NCBI RefSeq assembly: GCF_014641615.1
Contig: NZ_BMIB01000001.1
Coordinates: 496,769-560,768, forward strand
Length of the DNA: 64,000 nucleotides
Direction of reading: 5' to 3'
Source: Filimonas zeae
GTDB taxonomy: Bacteria; Bacteroidota; Bacteroidia; Chitinophagales; Chitinophagaceae
Below the pieces are notes generated by a model. It was not told the origin of the DNA, ran no database searches, and worked only from the letters and a program-made list of their open reading frames with translations. Below are positions 33,788 to 43,744 of the stretch, piece by piece. The translations under genes were made by a program, and so were the position numbers. The first letter of the stretch is position 1. Every line of letters starts with the position of its first letter.

Positions 33788-36700
33788 ATGTACAACACAC
33801 GCATTCAGGTGGGGGTGAACTGTAACACCACTTACGCAAGAATTCCGGGATGGGCAATGATTCTTTTCTGCATTCTGGTGGCGGGTAGCGTAGAGGCTGC
33901 TGTGGGCCAGAAACTGCATTTTGCGGAAAAGAAGATGACCATTGGCGGGGTTTTTAAAGAGATCAGAAAACAGACGGGGTATACCACGCTCTGGAAATCG
34001 GACATGCTGAACGAGGGTAGCCAGGTAACTTTTCAGCAAACGGATGTTGAGCTTACGAAGGCATTGGAAACCTGTTTGTCTGATAAGGGGTTGACCTATC
34101 AGATAGAAGATAAAACGATTGCTATTGTTAAAAAGGAAGAGAAAGAACGTACTACGCAGTATAACCATAGCTACACACCTGTGGCAGATACGCCGGTGGT
34201 GAGTGGTATGGTAACGGACTCGCTGGGTAAACCTGTGGCGGGTGCCAATATTGAGGTGGTGAGTAAGAAACTGACGGCGCAAACAGATGCGAACGGCCGC
34301 TTTACCATAGTGGGGGCTTTGCCTAAAGATTACCTGGCGGTGAGCCTGGCAGATTACCAGACGAAGATGGTGCAGGTACCTGCTACCGGCGGTAATGCCA
34401 TGGAGATAGTACTGCTGGTAAATAAGGCGCTGGATGAGGTGGTAGTGGTAGGCTTTGGTAAGCAGAAAAAGATAAGTTTAACCGGGGCTATTGCTACGGT
34501 GGGTACGAAGGAGCTGCGGCAGAGCCCGGTGGCCAACCTTACCAATGCACTTGCGGGGCGTTTGCCGGGGCTTATAACGCTGCAGAACAGTGGCGAGCCG
34601 GGGTATGATGGTGCGCAGTTGTGGATACGCGGTATGGCCACTTTTACGGGCAACCAGGCACCATTGATTATGGTGGATGGGGTGGAACGTGCTTTTTCGG
34701 GCATTGATGCGAATGAGGTGGAGAGTATTTCTATATTAAAAGATGCTTCTTCTACAGCAGTGTACGGCGTAAGGGGGGCGAATGGGGTGATACTGGTAAC
34801 TACGCGCAGGGGTAAGGAAGGAAAGTCGCAGATAAACTTTACGGCGCAAACGGGTTTGCAGGCGCCTACGCGTTTGCCGGAGTATCTGGATTCGTATGAT
34901 GCGTTGAGTTTATACCGGGTGGGTTTAATTAATGACGGGCAGAACTATGCTATGTATACGGATGAATACCTGAATAAGTTCCGGGATAGGAGTCACCCGG
35001 CTTATCAGTACCTGTATCCGAATGTAAACTGGCTGAAAGAATTGCTGGAGCCGAATGCACTGATGTATCAGGGTAACCTTAATGTGAGTGGTGGTAACAA
35101 ATCGGTAAAATATTTTACGTCTATTTCTTACCTGCGGCAGAACGGGTTGTATAAATATGCTGACTTGTCTGATTACAACATTCAGGCGGTGAACAACAAG
35201 TATAACTTCCGCAGTAACGTAGATGTAACCATTACGAAGGATTTAACGATGGAGCTGAACCTGGGGGAGATTGTATATGATAACAACTATCCCAATGTAT
35301 CGGCCAGTGCTATATTTTCGGATATGCAGGGTATACCGCCTTATCTGTATCCCATGTCAAACCCGGATGGTTCGGTAGCTTACCTGCCAGCCAAGCCTTA
35401 TAACCCTTATGGCAGGCTTACGCAGGGTGGCTATCAGCGTAATTTTTCCAATACCTTGCAGGCTACGGCGGGCTTTAACCTGAATATGCCGTTTATTACA
35501 GAGGGGCTAAGTACGCGGGTGCGGTTGTCGTTCGATTCGTACAGCTACCGCAATGTAACGCGTGGTAAATCTTACTTCACGTACCAGTATTCGCTGGCGA
35601 ACGATCAGGAAACGGATTTAACCAAGGGCACCTATACCAAGGTTACCGATGGTACTAATAACCTGGGGTATGATGTGGCTGCTAACAGCAACCGCAGAAC
35701 GCAGGTGGAGGCTTATATTAACTATAACCGTACGTTTGCGGCTAAGCATGCGGTGTCGGGTATGTTGCTGTATCAGCAGCAGAGCTTTTTTGAGGCGGTG
35801 GGTACCGGGCAGGCTATTCTGGGTTTGCCTTATAAGTACAATGGTTTTATTGGCCGTGCTACTTATGCCTTTAATTCTAAATTATTCTCCGAATTCAACT
35901 TTGGGTATAACGGATCTGAAAACTTCCCTGCCGGCAAGCGGTATGATTTCTTCCCTTCTGTATCGTTAGGATATGTGCTGAGCGAGGAAGAATTTTTCCA
36001 GAAGGCCGTACCGGTAATCAACTTCTTTAAAATACGGTCATCGGCGGGTACGGTGGGTAACGATAAAATTGGTGGTGAGCGTTTTCTGTATCAGAGTACC
36101 TGGGCGCTGGGTGCAGCGGGTTATCAGTTTGGGCTGAACCGCGATGGTTTGTGGTACAATGGTTCTGTAGAGGACCGTACGGGTAACCCGGATGTTACCT
36201 GGGAGAAGGCGCGTAAGTATAATATTGGTTTAGATATAGAAATGTTCAGAGGTGCTTTAACCTTTACTGGTGATGTGTTTTATGAAAAGCGGAATGATAT
36301 ATTGGCCCGGCCGGGTACCATACCTTCTTCTATTGGTATTGTAAACCTGCCTTATGTAAACCTGGGTTCTGTATCTAACAAAGGGTTTGAGTTTTCAGTA
36401 GAGTACAGGCGCCAGATGCGGAGCTATGGTTATTTTGTAAAAGGCAACTATTCTTTTGCGCGTAACAAAATACTGGAGATGGATGAGCCGCAGTATGTGG
36501 GCCGTGAGTACCAGCGCAGAACCGGCAGACGCGTGAACGAGCAATACGGATTAACGGCGCTGGGCTTATTTCAGAGTCAGGATGATATTAACAAAGCGCC
36601 CAGCCAGACTGCTTATGGTACCGTGCAACCGGGCGATATTATGTATAAGGATATTAACGGGGATGGTGTAGTGAACTCTATGGATGAATCTTACCTGGGT

Positions 36701-37183
36701 AAGTCGAGCACTCCGGAGCAGATTATGGGTTTTGCACTGGGCTTTAATGCGAAGGGTTTTGATGTGAGTGCTTTGTTTCAGGGCGCGTTTGGTGGTAATG
36801 TATGGCTGACAGGGCCAAGGGTATGGCCATTTTCGGGCGATGCCGGGGTGCTGGCAGATGTGAAAGATAATTACTGGACAAAGGACAGACCGAATGCCGC
36901 TTATCCGCGTATTTCCTATGCTGCCAATGCAAACAACGATCAGAACTCTACGTTCTGGCTGAGATCTACCGACTATGTTCGTTTAAAGAACGTGGAGGTG
37001 GGCTATACTGTATCGCCCAAACTTACGCAGCGTATAGGTATACGTAATGCGCGGGTATTTGTGAATGGTATAAACCTGATTACCTGGAACAGTATTAAAA
37101 TATTTGATCCGGAAATTCCAAACAGCTCAGGCAACTATCCTCAGCAGCGTGTATTTAATACCGGGGTAACCATTGGTTTATAA
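33788..37183 (+). CDS. SusC/RagA-family TonB-dependent outer-membrane receptor with STN domain
   Basis: The 1131-residue receptor has a signal region (residues about 20-45), an STN signalling domain (about 45-120, with LHFAEKKMTIGGVFKEIRKQ), a CarboxypepD-regulatory-like domain (GMVTDSLGKPVAGANIEVV), the TonB-box-like EVVVVGFGKQKK and a plug domain. The plug includes GRLPGLITLQNSGEPG, WIRGM and ASSTAVYGVRGANGVILVTT; a 22-strand beta-barrel follows. It imports a substrate, probably a glycan or peptide, captured by the SusD partner. The STN domain signals to FecR. No glycoside hydrolase is encoded nearby, so the substrate is unknown. Confidence 0.95.
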   Translation: MYNTRIQVGVNCNTTYARIPGWAMILFCILVAGSVEAAVGQKLHFAEKKMTIGGVFKEIRKQTGYTTLWKSDMLNEGSQVTFQQTDVELTKALETCLSDKGLTYQIEDKTIAIVKKEEKERTTQYNHSYTPVADTPVVSGMVTDSLGKPVAGANIEVVSKKLTAQTDANGRFTIVGALPKDYLAVSLADYQTKMVQVPATGGNAMEIVLLVNKALDEVVVVGFGKQKKISLTGAIATVGTKELRQSPVANLTNALAGRLPGLITLQNSGEPGYDGAQLWIRGMATFTGNQAPLIMVDGVERAFSGIDANEVESISILKDASSTAVYGVRGANGVILVTTRRGKEGKSQINFTAQTGLQAPTRLPEYLDSYDALSLYRVGLINDGQNYAMYTDEYLNKFRDRSHPAYQYLYPNVNWLKELLEPNALMYQGNLNVSGGNKSVKYFTSISYLRQNGLYKYADLSDYNIQAVNNKYNFRSNVDVTITKDLTMELNLGEIVYDNNYPNVSASAIFSDMQGIPPYLYPMSNPDGSVAYLPAKPYNPYGRLTQGGYQRNFSNTLQATAGFNLNMPFITEGLSTRVRLSFDSYSYRNVTRGKSYFTYQYSLANDQETDLTKGTYTKVTDGTNNLGYDVAANSNRRTQVEAYINYNRTFAAKHAVSGMLLYQQQSFFEAVGTGQAILGLPYKYNGFIGRATYAFNSKLFSEFNFGYNGSENFPAGKRYDFFPSVSLGYVLSEEEFFQKAVPVINFFKIRSSAGTVGNDKIGGERFLYQSTWALGAAGYQFGLNRDGLWYNGSVEDRTGNPDVTWEKARKYNIGLDIEMFRGALTFTGDVFYEKRNDILARPGTIPSSIGIVNLPYVNLGSVSNKGFEFSVEYRRQMRSYGYFVKGNYSFARNKILEMDEPQYVGREYQRRTGRRVNEQYGLTALGLFQSQDDINKAPSQTAYGTVQPGDIMYKDINGDGVVNSMDESYLGKSSTPEQIMGFALGFNAKGFDVSALFQGAFGGNVWLTGPRVWPFSGDAGVLADVKDNYWTKDRPNAAYPRISYAANANNDQNSTFWLRSTDYVRLKNVEVGYTVSPKLTQRIGIRNARVFVNGINLITWNSIKIFDPEIPNSSGNYPQQRVFNTGVTIGL

Positions 37184-37198
37184 TAAATCTGAAGCGAC

Positions 37199-39079
37199 AT
37201 GAAACGAATTCAATTATATACTATCGCAAGCCTTTTTCTGGTATCGGGATTAGTGCTTTCTTCCTGTAAAAAGTTTCTGGATGTGGTGCCTTCTGAACTG
37301 GTTACTGAAGACCAGGTATGGGGTAATATTAACAATGCCAACGGCGCACTGGCGAATTTGTACGCTATGATGGCGGGCTGTTTGCCGGACGGGTGGACGG
37401 ATGATATTACGGCGGCCACCGATGAATCGTTCCACCACTGGGGTGCGGGTTTTTATCCTTTGTATTATAACACAGGGGCGTGGAATGCTGCGAATAACCC
37501 GTATGATAACTGGACGGTTTCTTACCAGAACATCCGCAAGGCCAACCTTTTTCTGGAGAATATAGATAAGGTGCCTATTATGGGCGATCAGGCTGCTTAT
37601 TATAAAGAGGTGATTCCGCGTTATAAGGCAGAGGTACGGTTTTTACGTGCTTATTTCTATTTTAACCTGTTTAAGCGGTATGGCGGTGTACCTATTATTA
37701 CCCGCAGCTACAAACCGGCAGAAGGGGATGCTTTGCGTATGCCCAGGGCTACTGTAGATGAGGTGGTGGACTACATTACAGGGGAATGCCAGGCGGTGGC
37801 TGAGTTGCTGCCTCCGGGGTATGACAATGCGAATATGGGCAGAATTACCAAAGGTGCGGCACTGGCGCTGGCATGCAGAACGCTTACCTATGCGGCAAGC
37901 CCTTTGTTTAACGGCAATACACGGTATGCTAACATTAAAAATGGAGATGGTACGGTGCTGTTTAACCAGGCGTATGATAAAAACAAATGGCAGAAGGCGG
38001 CAGCGGCAGCAAAATCAGTGTTAAACCTGAACCTGTATTCGCTGAATAAGATACCAGGCGACCCTATTAACAGTTACGCGCAGGTGTTTAACAAGCGCAA
38101 CTGGAGTGAACTGATACTTACCAAGGTAATAGCGAACAGCAAGAGTATTGAAAACGAACTGCTGCCTTATGGTGGCGAGTTTGGTGGCTGGGGTAAGTAT
38201 AGTGTGCTGCAGGAGCTGGTGGATTGCTATGAAATGAAAAATGGTTTTCCTATTACACATAGCGGTTCGGGTTATCAGGAAACAGGTTTCTGGAGCGGCG
38301 ATATGTATGGTGGTGGCGGCATTACGGGGCAGACTGTGCGTTTGGAGAATATCTCCAATATGTATAAAGACCGCGATCCACGCTTTTATGCTACCATCTT
38401 TTTCCAGGGCAGCAAGTGGGCAGTAGGTAATACCAACAATACGCCTGTATGGCTGGCCTGGTGGGGCTCTAACGGGGGCGCATCGCAGGGATGGCCCAAA
38501 TCAACCGGTACATACCCTATTGGTGGTTATAATGTGCGCAAGTGGATTGATCCTGCGGTGGATATGAATAACTACTGGGGCTCGCCAGATGCGCAACGGA
38601 ACGACCCTATTATACGGCTGAGCGAGATTTACCTGAACTATGCTGAGGCGTTGAATGAATATAATGAAGGGCCTACTGCCGAAGCGTTTGCTGCTATTAA
38701 CGCGGTGCGCAGCCGGGCAGGATTACCTGATTTGCCTATTATAGCAGAAGATAATACCCGTGAGGGTTTCCGCAAGCGTGTGCAGAACGAAAACCGTGTA
38801 GAGTTTGCTTTTGAGGCACACCGCTTTTGGGATGTGCGCAGGTGGTTGATTGGTGAGCAGGTGGATAATGGTGCGGTGCATGGTTTAAATGCGCGGCCTA
38901 CCACGCAGGAATTACAGAGCACCGGGCTGGATGTGAATGGTAAAGAAGCCGGGCTGGCAGTGTTTTATAAAAAGGTTACTATACAAAACCGGGTGTTTTT
39001 GCCGCAGCATTATCTGTTTCCTGTTCCGCAATCGGAGCTGGATAGGAATAAGGAGCTGGTGCAGAATTTTGGCTGGTAA
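37199..39079 (+). CDS. SusD/RagB-family substrate-binding lipoprotein
   Basis: The 626-residue outer-membrane lipoprotein has a lipobox LVLSSC with lipidated Cys23, the N-terminal SusD-like domain (FLRAYFYFNLFKRYGGVPII) and the C-terminal RagB domain (RLSEIYLNYAEALNEYN, then RVEFAFEAHRFWDVRRW). It caps the SusC receptor and binds the substrate at the surface. It starts 15 bases after susC. A terminator follows. Confidence 0.95.
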   Translation: MKRIQLYTIASLFLVSGLVLSSCKKFLDVVPSELVTEDQVWGNINNANGALANLYAMMAGCLPDGWTDDITAATDESFHHWGAGFYPLYYNTGAWNAANNPYDNWTVSYQNIRKANLFLENIDKVPIMGDQAAYYKEVIPRYKAEVRFLRAYFYFNLFKRYGGVPIITRSYKPAEGDALRMPRATVDEVVDYITGECQAVAELLPPGYDNANMGRITKGAALALACRTLTYAASPLFNGNTRYANIKNGDGTVLFNQAYDKNKWQKAAAAAKSVLNLNLYSLNKIPGDPINSYAQVFNKRNWSELILTKVIANSKSIENELLPYGGEFGGWGKYSVLQELVDCYEMKNGFPITHSGSGYQETGFWSGDMYGGGGITGQTVRLENISNMYKDRDPRFYATIFFQGSKWAVGNTNNTPVWLAWWGSNGGASQGWPKSTGTYPIGGYNVRKWIDPAVDMNNYWGSPDAQRNDPIIRLSEIYLNYAEALNEYNEGPTAEAFAAINAVRSRAGLPDLPIIAEDNTREGFRKRVQNENRVEFAFEAHRFWDVRRWLIGEQVDNGAVHGLNARPTTQELQSTGLDVNGKEAGLAVFYKKVTIQNRVFLPQHYLFPVPQSELDRNKELVQNFGW

Positions 39080-39098
39080 ATTTTAGTAAGTATTGTGA

Positions 39099-39138
39099 AA
39101 AGGCTGCTTCATCGGGTGATGGGGCAGCCTTTTTTTTA
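39099..39138 (+). terminator. Terminator of the SusC/SusD operon
   Basis: AAAGGCTGC (39099-39107) pairs with GCAGCCTTT (39124-39132), with a TCATC/GATG inner stem and a run of seven or more T. Confidence 0.85.
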
Positions 39139-39231
39139 TGCTTAGCGTAGGTTGATGGCTGTAATTTCCGGCTGGCGGTGCAATATGTCTATTTGAAGGT
39201 AGTGGTGGCTTTTACCGGTGGTTATGCCTGG

Positions 39232-39239
39232 TATTTTTG
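39232..39239 (+). promoter_or_regulatory. -7 element before ohr
   Basis: TATTTTTG is an exact TAnnTTTG match, 35 bases before the ohr ATG. The region also contains the end of the spacer after the SusD terminator. Confidence 0.45.
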
Positions 39240-39273
39240 ATCTGTCAACTTAAACAACGCAATTATAAAACGA

Positions 39274-39729
39274 ATGAATATGGAACAGATTACCGTGTTT
39301 AATACAGCTGATACCGCCGTTACTAAAGTGTTATATACCGGACGTGTGCATGTTACCGGTGGGCGTGATGGTTATGCTAAAAGCGAAGATGGCAGATTGC
39401 AGACAGGTCTTACCCCGCCAGGCGCCAAAGGAACCGGCACCAATCCGGAGCAGCTATTTGCTGCGGGCTGGTCGGCCTGTTTTATAGGCGCTATGCAGCA
39501 TAATGCTGCGAAAATTGGTATACCCTTACCGGCTGAAACGTCAGTAGATACGGAGGTGGATTTAGCAACAGGAGCAGATGGGTTTTTGTTACAGGCGCGA
39601 TTGCGGGTGAACCTGCCGGGGCTGACTGCTGAGCAGGCGCAGCAGGTGGTAACGGCGGCGCATGCAACCTGCCCTTATTCAAAAGCTACGAGCGGAAATA
39701 TCAACGTACAGATTGCTGTTACGGTGTAA
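39274..39729 (+). CDS. ohr: Ohr-type organic hydroperoxide resistance protein
   Basis: The 151-residue OsmC/Ohr thiol peroxidase reduces organic hydroperoxides to alcohols. The reactive Cys69 lies in GWSACFIGAM and the resolving Cys133 in HATCPYSKAT, and the first domain has YTGRVHVTGGRDGYAKSEDG and TNPEQLFAAG. The first nine residues exceed the usual start, so the second in-frame ATG (39280, MEQITVF) is also possible. It is a single gene, probably induced by peroxides through an OhrR-type regulator encoded elsewhere. Confidence 0.92.
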   Translation: MNMEQITVFNTADTAVTKVLYTGRVHVTGGRDGYAKSEDGRLQTGLTPPGAKGTGTNPEQLFAAGWSACFIGAMQHNAAKIGIPLPAETSVDTEVDLATGADGFLLQARLRVNLPGLTAEQAQQVVTAAHATCPYSKATSGNINVQIAVTV

Positions 39730-39784
39730 GGGGGACTTTTATAGTACTCTTTTCATTATGAGAAGTGGATAGTATATTTCCGGT

Positions 39785-41074
39785 ATGAAAAGAATATTGT
39801 TTCTTGTTCAGGCGATTGCTTTGCCGCTTGCGATGATTGCCCGGCAACCGGTGCCTGTTAAACCCCGTATACTGATAAGTACAGATATTGGCGGTACTGA
39901 TCCTGATGATAACCAGTCGATAGCGCATTTTCTGATGTATTGTCATTTGTTTACTACAGAGGGGCTTGTTTCTTCACCTTCTTTTGGCGAGGGGAGCAAG
40001 CAGCAACTGCTGGATATGATTGATTTGTATGAGAAGGATTTGCCTAAGCTGCAACAGCATGTGAAAAATTATGTGCTACCCGATGACCTGCGTAAACTGT
40101 GTAAGCAGGGCAGGAAGGGGGCGGCGCCGCTGAAAGGGTATGCTGCGGCTACAGAAGGATCGGACTGGATTGTGAGTTGTGCCAGAAAGAAAAGCACACA
40201 GCCATTGTGGGTGCTGGTTTGGGGCGGATTGGAAGATGTGGCGCAGGCCTTACATGATGCGCCTGATATTCAGCATAACATACGTATTTACTGGATAGGT
40301 GGACCTAATAAAAAGTGGAGCGCCAATGCGTATGCTTATGTGGTTAAGCATTTTCCGGGGTTGTGGTTTATTGAAAACAATGCTTCTTACTACGGCCTGT
40401 TTTCAGATACGGATGCTGCGGATACGTTGAAGAAGAATAAATATTACGATGCGTATATACGCGGTGCAGGATATCTGGGCAAAGACTTTAAAAAGTATTA
40501 CGGTGGTACTGTTAAAATGGGGGATACGCCTTCACTGCTGTATATGATGGATGGCGACCCGGCTAATCCTTTAAAAGAAAGCTGGGGTGGCAGTTTTGTT
40601 CAATTTAAACGCAGCCCACGGCGTGTATTTTATGACGGTACCAGTATTGCTGATACAGTGGCTGCTTATACAGTGGTGGAGTTGCATTTTAAAGGGCCTG
40701 TGGTGGCATTGCCTGAGGATTCTGCCTGTTTTACGATGGCGGTGCAGGCAAAGATTGGTGAACAGAAATGGCCGGGTTATTACGCCGGTAATGGTGATTA
40801 TGTAGTTCGCTATGCGCCTAAGCAGGCGGAAACAGTTACTTACCAGGTAAGTGCTGCTATTCCGGGCTTTGCTGTACAGAAAGGGCAGTTTGTGGTGCGT
40901 AGCGGCTGGCCTGGTAAGCCGGGGCCGGATGATTATGTGCTGGGCGATAACTGGTATACTGACCGGCCTGATTCGGATTTGTTTTATGGTATACAGCAGG
41001 GCGCGCGTACGGTATCAAAATGGCGTGAAGCTGTATTGCTGAATTGGGCTAAACGATGGGCGTGGTTGCAATAA
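39785..41074 (+). CDS. Secreted DUF1593 protein (nucleoside-hydrolase-like fold)
   Basis: The 429-residue protein has a signal peptide (ILFLVQAIALPLAMIA) and a DUF1593 domain beginning RILISTDIGGTDPDDNQS, the acidic cluster of nucleoside-hydrolase-like proteins. Further signatures are WGGLEDVAQALHDAP and WFIENNASYYGLF. A C-terminal beta-domain (about 300-429) may bind sugar. The family is often annotated as cellulose-binding or inosine/uridine hydrolase-like; the real substrate is unknown. Secretion and its position after the SusC/SusD operon suggest a role in glycan or nucleoside use, which is inference. Confidence 0.85.
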   Translation: MKRILFLVQAIALPLAMIARQPVPVKPRILISTDIGGTDPDDNQSIAHFLMYCHLFTTEGLVSSPSFGEGSKQQLLDMIDLYEKDLPKLQQHVKNYVLPDDLRKLCKQGRKGAAPLKGYAAATEGSDWIVSCARKKSTQPLWVLVWGGLEDVAQALHDAPDIQHNIRIYWIGGPNKKWSANAYAYVVKHFPGLWFIENNASYYGLFSDTDAADTLKKNKYYDAYIRGAGYLGKDFKKYYGGTVKMGDTPSLLYMMDGDPANPLKESWGGSFVQFKRSPRRVFYDGTSIADTVAAYTVVELHFKGPVVALPEDSACFTMAVQAKIGEQKWPGYYAGNGDYVVRYAPKQAETVTYQVSAAIPGFAVQKGQFVVRSGWPGKPGPDDYVLGDNWYTDRPDSDLFYGIQQGARTVSKWREAVLLNWAKRWAWLQ

Positions 41075-41076
41075 GT

Positions 41077-41109
41077 AAAAAAGCCGCTGATTGGGTCAGC
41101 GGCTTTTTT
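41077..41109. terminator. Bidirectional terminator between DUF1593 and ankyrin genes
   Basis: Perfect 14-bp stem (AAAAAAGCCGCTGA with TCAGCGGCTTTTTT) around TTGGG. Confidence 0.9.
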
Positions 41110-41141
41110 CATTCAAACGGTATCCTGCGCACTGCCATTTT

Positions 41142-42329
41142 TTATGCTTTGGCCTGATGCGATTTTAATAAAATCAGTTCTGTTATTTCGTTAAAGCCTT
41201 TAATGTTGGAATAGTCGATGGCTTTTTGCTCTTTTACATTTACGGCACTGATATCTGCATTGTTATCCAGCAGGTATTTCACCGTATCCTTTTTGCCGTT
41301 GGCGGCAGCGTAGTGCAGTGGGGTGTTGCCAGATTCGTCTTGTATGTTTATGTCGGCACCTTTTTCTATCAGCAGTTTTACCATGCTGATGTTGCCTTTT
41401 TTTACTGCCAGGTGCAGCAGGCTTTCGCCACCGTAGCTGTAGCTGGTGTTGAGGTTAAAGCTGGCTTCTACACTCAGGTTATTGGCCGTGGCTACCCAGT
41501 CCAGATAGGCGTTCATAGAAGAAGTGTCTTCGCCCAGTGGTTTGCTGAAGTTTACGTCTATGCCGTTGTCCAGGAACAGTTGTACCATTTCTTTCTGGTT
41601 GTGGGCGCAGGCATACCAAACGGGGGCCAGGCCGGTGTTGGTGGAGGCGGTGATATCGGCTCCCTGATCTATCAGTTGTTTGGCAATGGCTCTGTTGGCA
41701 CCCTGACAGGCAATTAACAGCGCGCTTTCGCCACTGTCGTTGGTGTGGTTAACATCAGCACCGTTTTGCAGCAACACTGTAATAAGTGGCAGGGCTTTGG
41801 CGTGTACGGCCAGTATAAGTGCCGTGTCGCCGTGTTTGTTTGTGGCGTTAATATCGGCACCATTGTTCAGCAGCAGCTCAACCAGGTCTTTATTGCGTAC
41901 CTGTGTGGCCAGCAGCAGGGCGGTTTCGCCATTGTTGTTGAGGGCGTTTACATCTATGCCCTGTTCTATCAGTTTGCCTGCAATTTCTTTCTGGCCCAGG
42001 TGGGCGGTAAGGTGCAGCAGGCTGTTGCCCGATTTATCGTTGATATTGCTGTTGGCGCCTTTTTCCAGCAGGTATAAGGCGGTTTGTTTCTGCTTTTGCA
42101 GGCAGGCAAAATATAACGGTGTTTCGCCTGCGTGGTCTTCATAATCTATATCCGCCCCTTCCTCTACCAGCACTTTTACTATATCTATGTATCCGCGGTG
42201 GGCGGCATAGTGCAGAGCAGTTCTGCCGCGTTCATCGGTATACTTTACATCTGCTTCTTTATTGGCAAGGAGTAATTCTGCTATTTTTCTGTTGCCGTTT
42301 TCGCAGGCAATAATGAATGACATGGACAT
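41142..42329 (-). CDS. Ankyrin-repeat protein
   Basis: I start at the ATG at 42329 (MSMSFIIACENGNRKIAEL), 2 bases after the upstream ankyrin gene stop; the longer frame to 42521 reads through that gene. The 395-residue protein is a chain of about ten ankyrin repeats, each near 33 residues (for example RGRTALHYAAHRGYIDIVKVLVEEG and SGNTPLHYAAANGKKDTVKY). There is no signal peptide. Ankyrin arrays mediate protein contacts; partners are unknown. It is co-transcribed with the next gene upstream, also an ankyrin protein. Confidence 0.9.
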   Translation of the reverse strand: MSMSFIIACENGNRKIAELLLANKEADVKYTDERGRTALHYAAHRGYIDIVKVLVEEGADIDYEDHAGETPLYFACLQKQKQTALYLLEKGANSNINDKSGNSLLHLTAHLGQKEIAGKLIEQGIDVNALNNNGETALLLATQVRNKDLVELLLNNGADINATNKHGDTALILAVHAKALPLITVLLQNGADVNHTNDSGESALLIACQGANRAIAKQLIDQGADITASTNTGLAPVWYACAHNQKEMVQLFLDNGIDVNFSKPLGEDTSSMNAYLDWVATANNLSVEASFNLNTSYSYGGESLLHLAVKKGNISMVKLLIEKGADINIQDESGNTPLHYAAANGKKDTVKYLLDNNADISAVNVKEQKAIDYSNIKGFNEITELILLKSHQAKA

Positions 42330-42331
42330 GG

Positions 42332-43522
42332 TTAGTTGTTTTGATGTTGCAGCAACAGGTCTACTGTTTTTACTTTCAGGTTGTCTTTGGAGGCCAGTGT
42401 TTGCGCTGTTTCCTCCTTGTCGTTGGTGATAGATGGATCGGCACCTGCTTCTATGAGGAGTTTCACCTTTTGGTAAAGTTTGCGGGCTACCTCCTGCTCG
42501 TAGTTTACGTTGAAGGCGCATACTTTGTGCAGGATGGTGTTGCCCTGATCGTCCTGCCGGTTTACATCAATAGTACCGCTGGCCAGTACAGCTTTCAATA
42601 GTTCGGGTGCTTTTTCTGCCAGCCAGTCGGTACCGGATTTAGGTACCTGATAGTAAGGGGAGGTCTGGTAAATGTCTGCTCCATCTTCCAGCATTTGCAG
42701 CAGCAAGGCTATTGAGTCTGGTGAGTTGCCATGTAACATGCGCAGGTAGCCGGTAAGAATGTGTTCTCCTTCTTTGTTGGCATTGTTGAAATCGGGCGAA
42801 GCATATTCTTTCAGCTTTTCGTAAACAGCTTTGTTTTGCTGTTCTACTACGGCGAAATAGAAAGCGCTGTTGCCTTTGTTGTCCTGCTCGTTAGGATCGG
42901 CACCACTTTGTAACAGCAGATCGAGATAATTCTTTTTACCTCTTTGTACAGCCAGCATCAGTGGAGTGGTGCCTACCACATTTCGGTGGTTAACATCTAC
43001 GCCGTTAGCCAGCAGCAGTTCTATATAGGCTTTGCCTTTGGTTTCATCCAGCATGCCTTTGTTTACCACATTGTGCAGCAGGTTCATATCTGCATTGTTT
43101 TTGTACTGCGCATTAAAGCCTTCTTCTATCAGGCATTGTATCACTGCGGGGTCGGCGGCTTCTTCTATGCAAAACTGTAGTACCGTGGTGTCGCGTACTT
43201 CATCGTTTTTGTTCTGTAGTTTTTGAACAAAGCTGCGCAGAAAAGCAAGTGATTCCTCATCACCTTTCAGGTTCATGGCTATGTTTTTAAATACAGATCG
43301 GTCGAAGGTGTCGTACTCGTATATGTCGGTTAGTACCAGTCCGTTTTCAATCAGATTGTCAATAAGGTCAAATGCTTTTTCACGTAGGATGCTGCTGATG
43401 ATCTGTGACTTGTTGTTTTCTACGTACTGGCCGGAAAGAGGTTCGCCATTTTGTAAACGTTCTCTTGCTTCTGCAAACTTGCCGCGCATGATGGCTTCTG
43501 CTACTGCGGTTTCTGGTGTCAT
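42332..43522 (-). CDS. Ankyrin-repeat protein, first gene of ankyrin pair
   Basis: The 396-residue protein has a helical N-terminal region (about 1-105) followed by ankyrin repeats (VDVNHRNVVGTTPLMLAVQRG, GADPNEQDNKGNSAFYFAVV, and a last repeat near DDQGNTILHKVCAFN). No signal peptide is seen. The repeats are more diverged than in the downstream gene. The pair probably arose by duplication. Role unknown. Confidence 0.88.
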   Translation of the reverse strand: MTPETAVAEAIMRGKFAEARERLQNGEPLSGQYVENNKSQIISSILREKAFDLIDNLIENGLVLTDIYEYDTFDRSVFKNIAMNLKGDEESLAFLRSFVQKLQNKNDEVRDTTVLQFCIEEAADPAVIQCLIEEGFNAQYKNNADMNLLHNVVNKGMLDETKGKAYIELLLANGVDVNHRNVVGTTPLMLAVQRGKKNYLDLLLQSGADPNEQDNKGNSAFYFAVVEQQNKAVYEKLKEYASPDFNNANKEGEHILTGYLRMLHGNSPDSIALLLQMLEDGADIYQTSPYYQVPKSGTDWLAEKAPELLKAVLASGTIDVNRQDDQGNTILHKVCAFNVNYEQEVARKLYQKVKLLIEAGADPSITNDKEETAQTLASKDNLKVKTVDLLLQHQNN

Positions 43523-43744
43523 GGTCTTTTTGAGGTTGTGTTAACAATAGTCCATGCCTGGGGTAGGGCCGGAAATGATTTAAAGTAATTCAAAATCAGG
43601 TGCTAATGACTGCAAAAAAAAGGCCAATTGTTAAGTGGTACATCGTTGGGGGGTGAACAGTGTGGTTGCAGGGGAGCCAACATGGTGTTAACGCGGCATA
43701 AATATTGCTTTTTAACGCATTCAAACCATTAAACACTACGCACT

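Noticed and set aside
41142..42521. Longer start for the second ankyrin gene at 42521
   Set aside because: The extra 64 residues lie inside the upstream gene in another frame and have no ankyrin pattern; the ATG at 42329 is 2 bases after the upstream stop.
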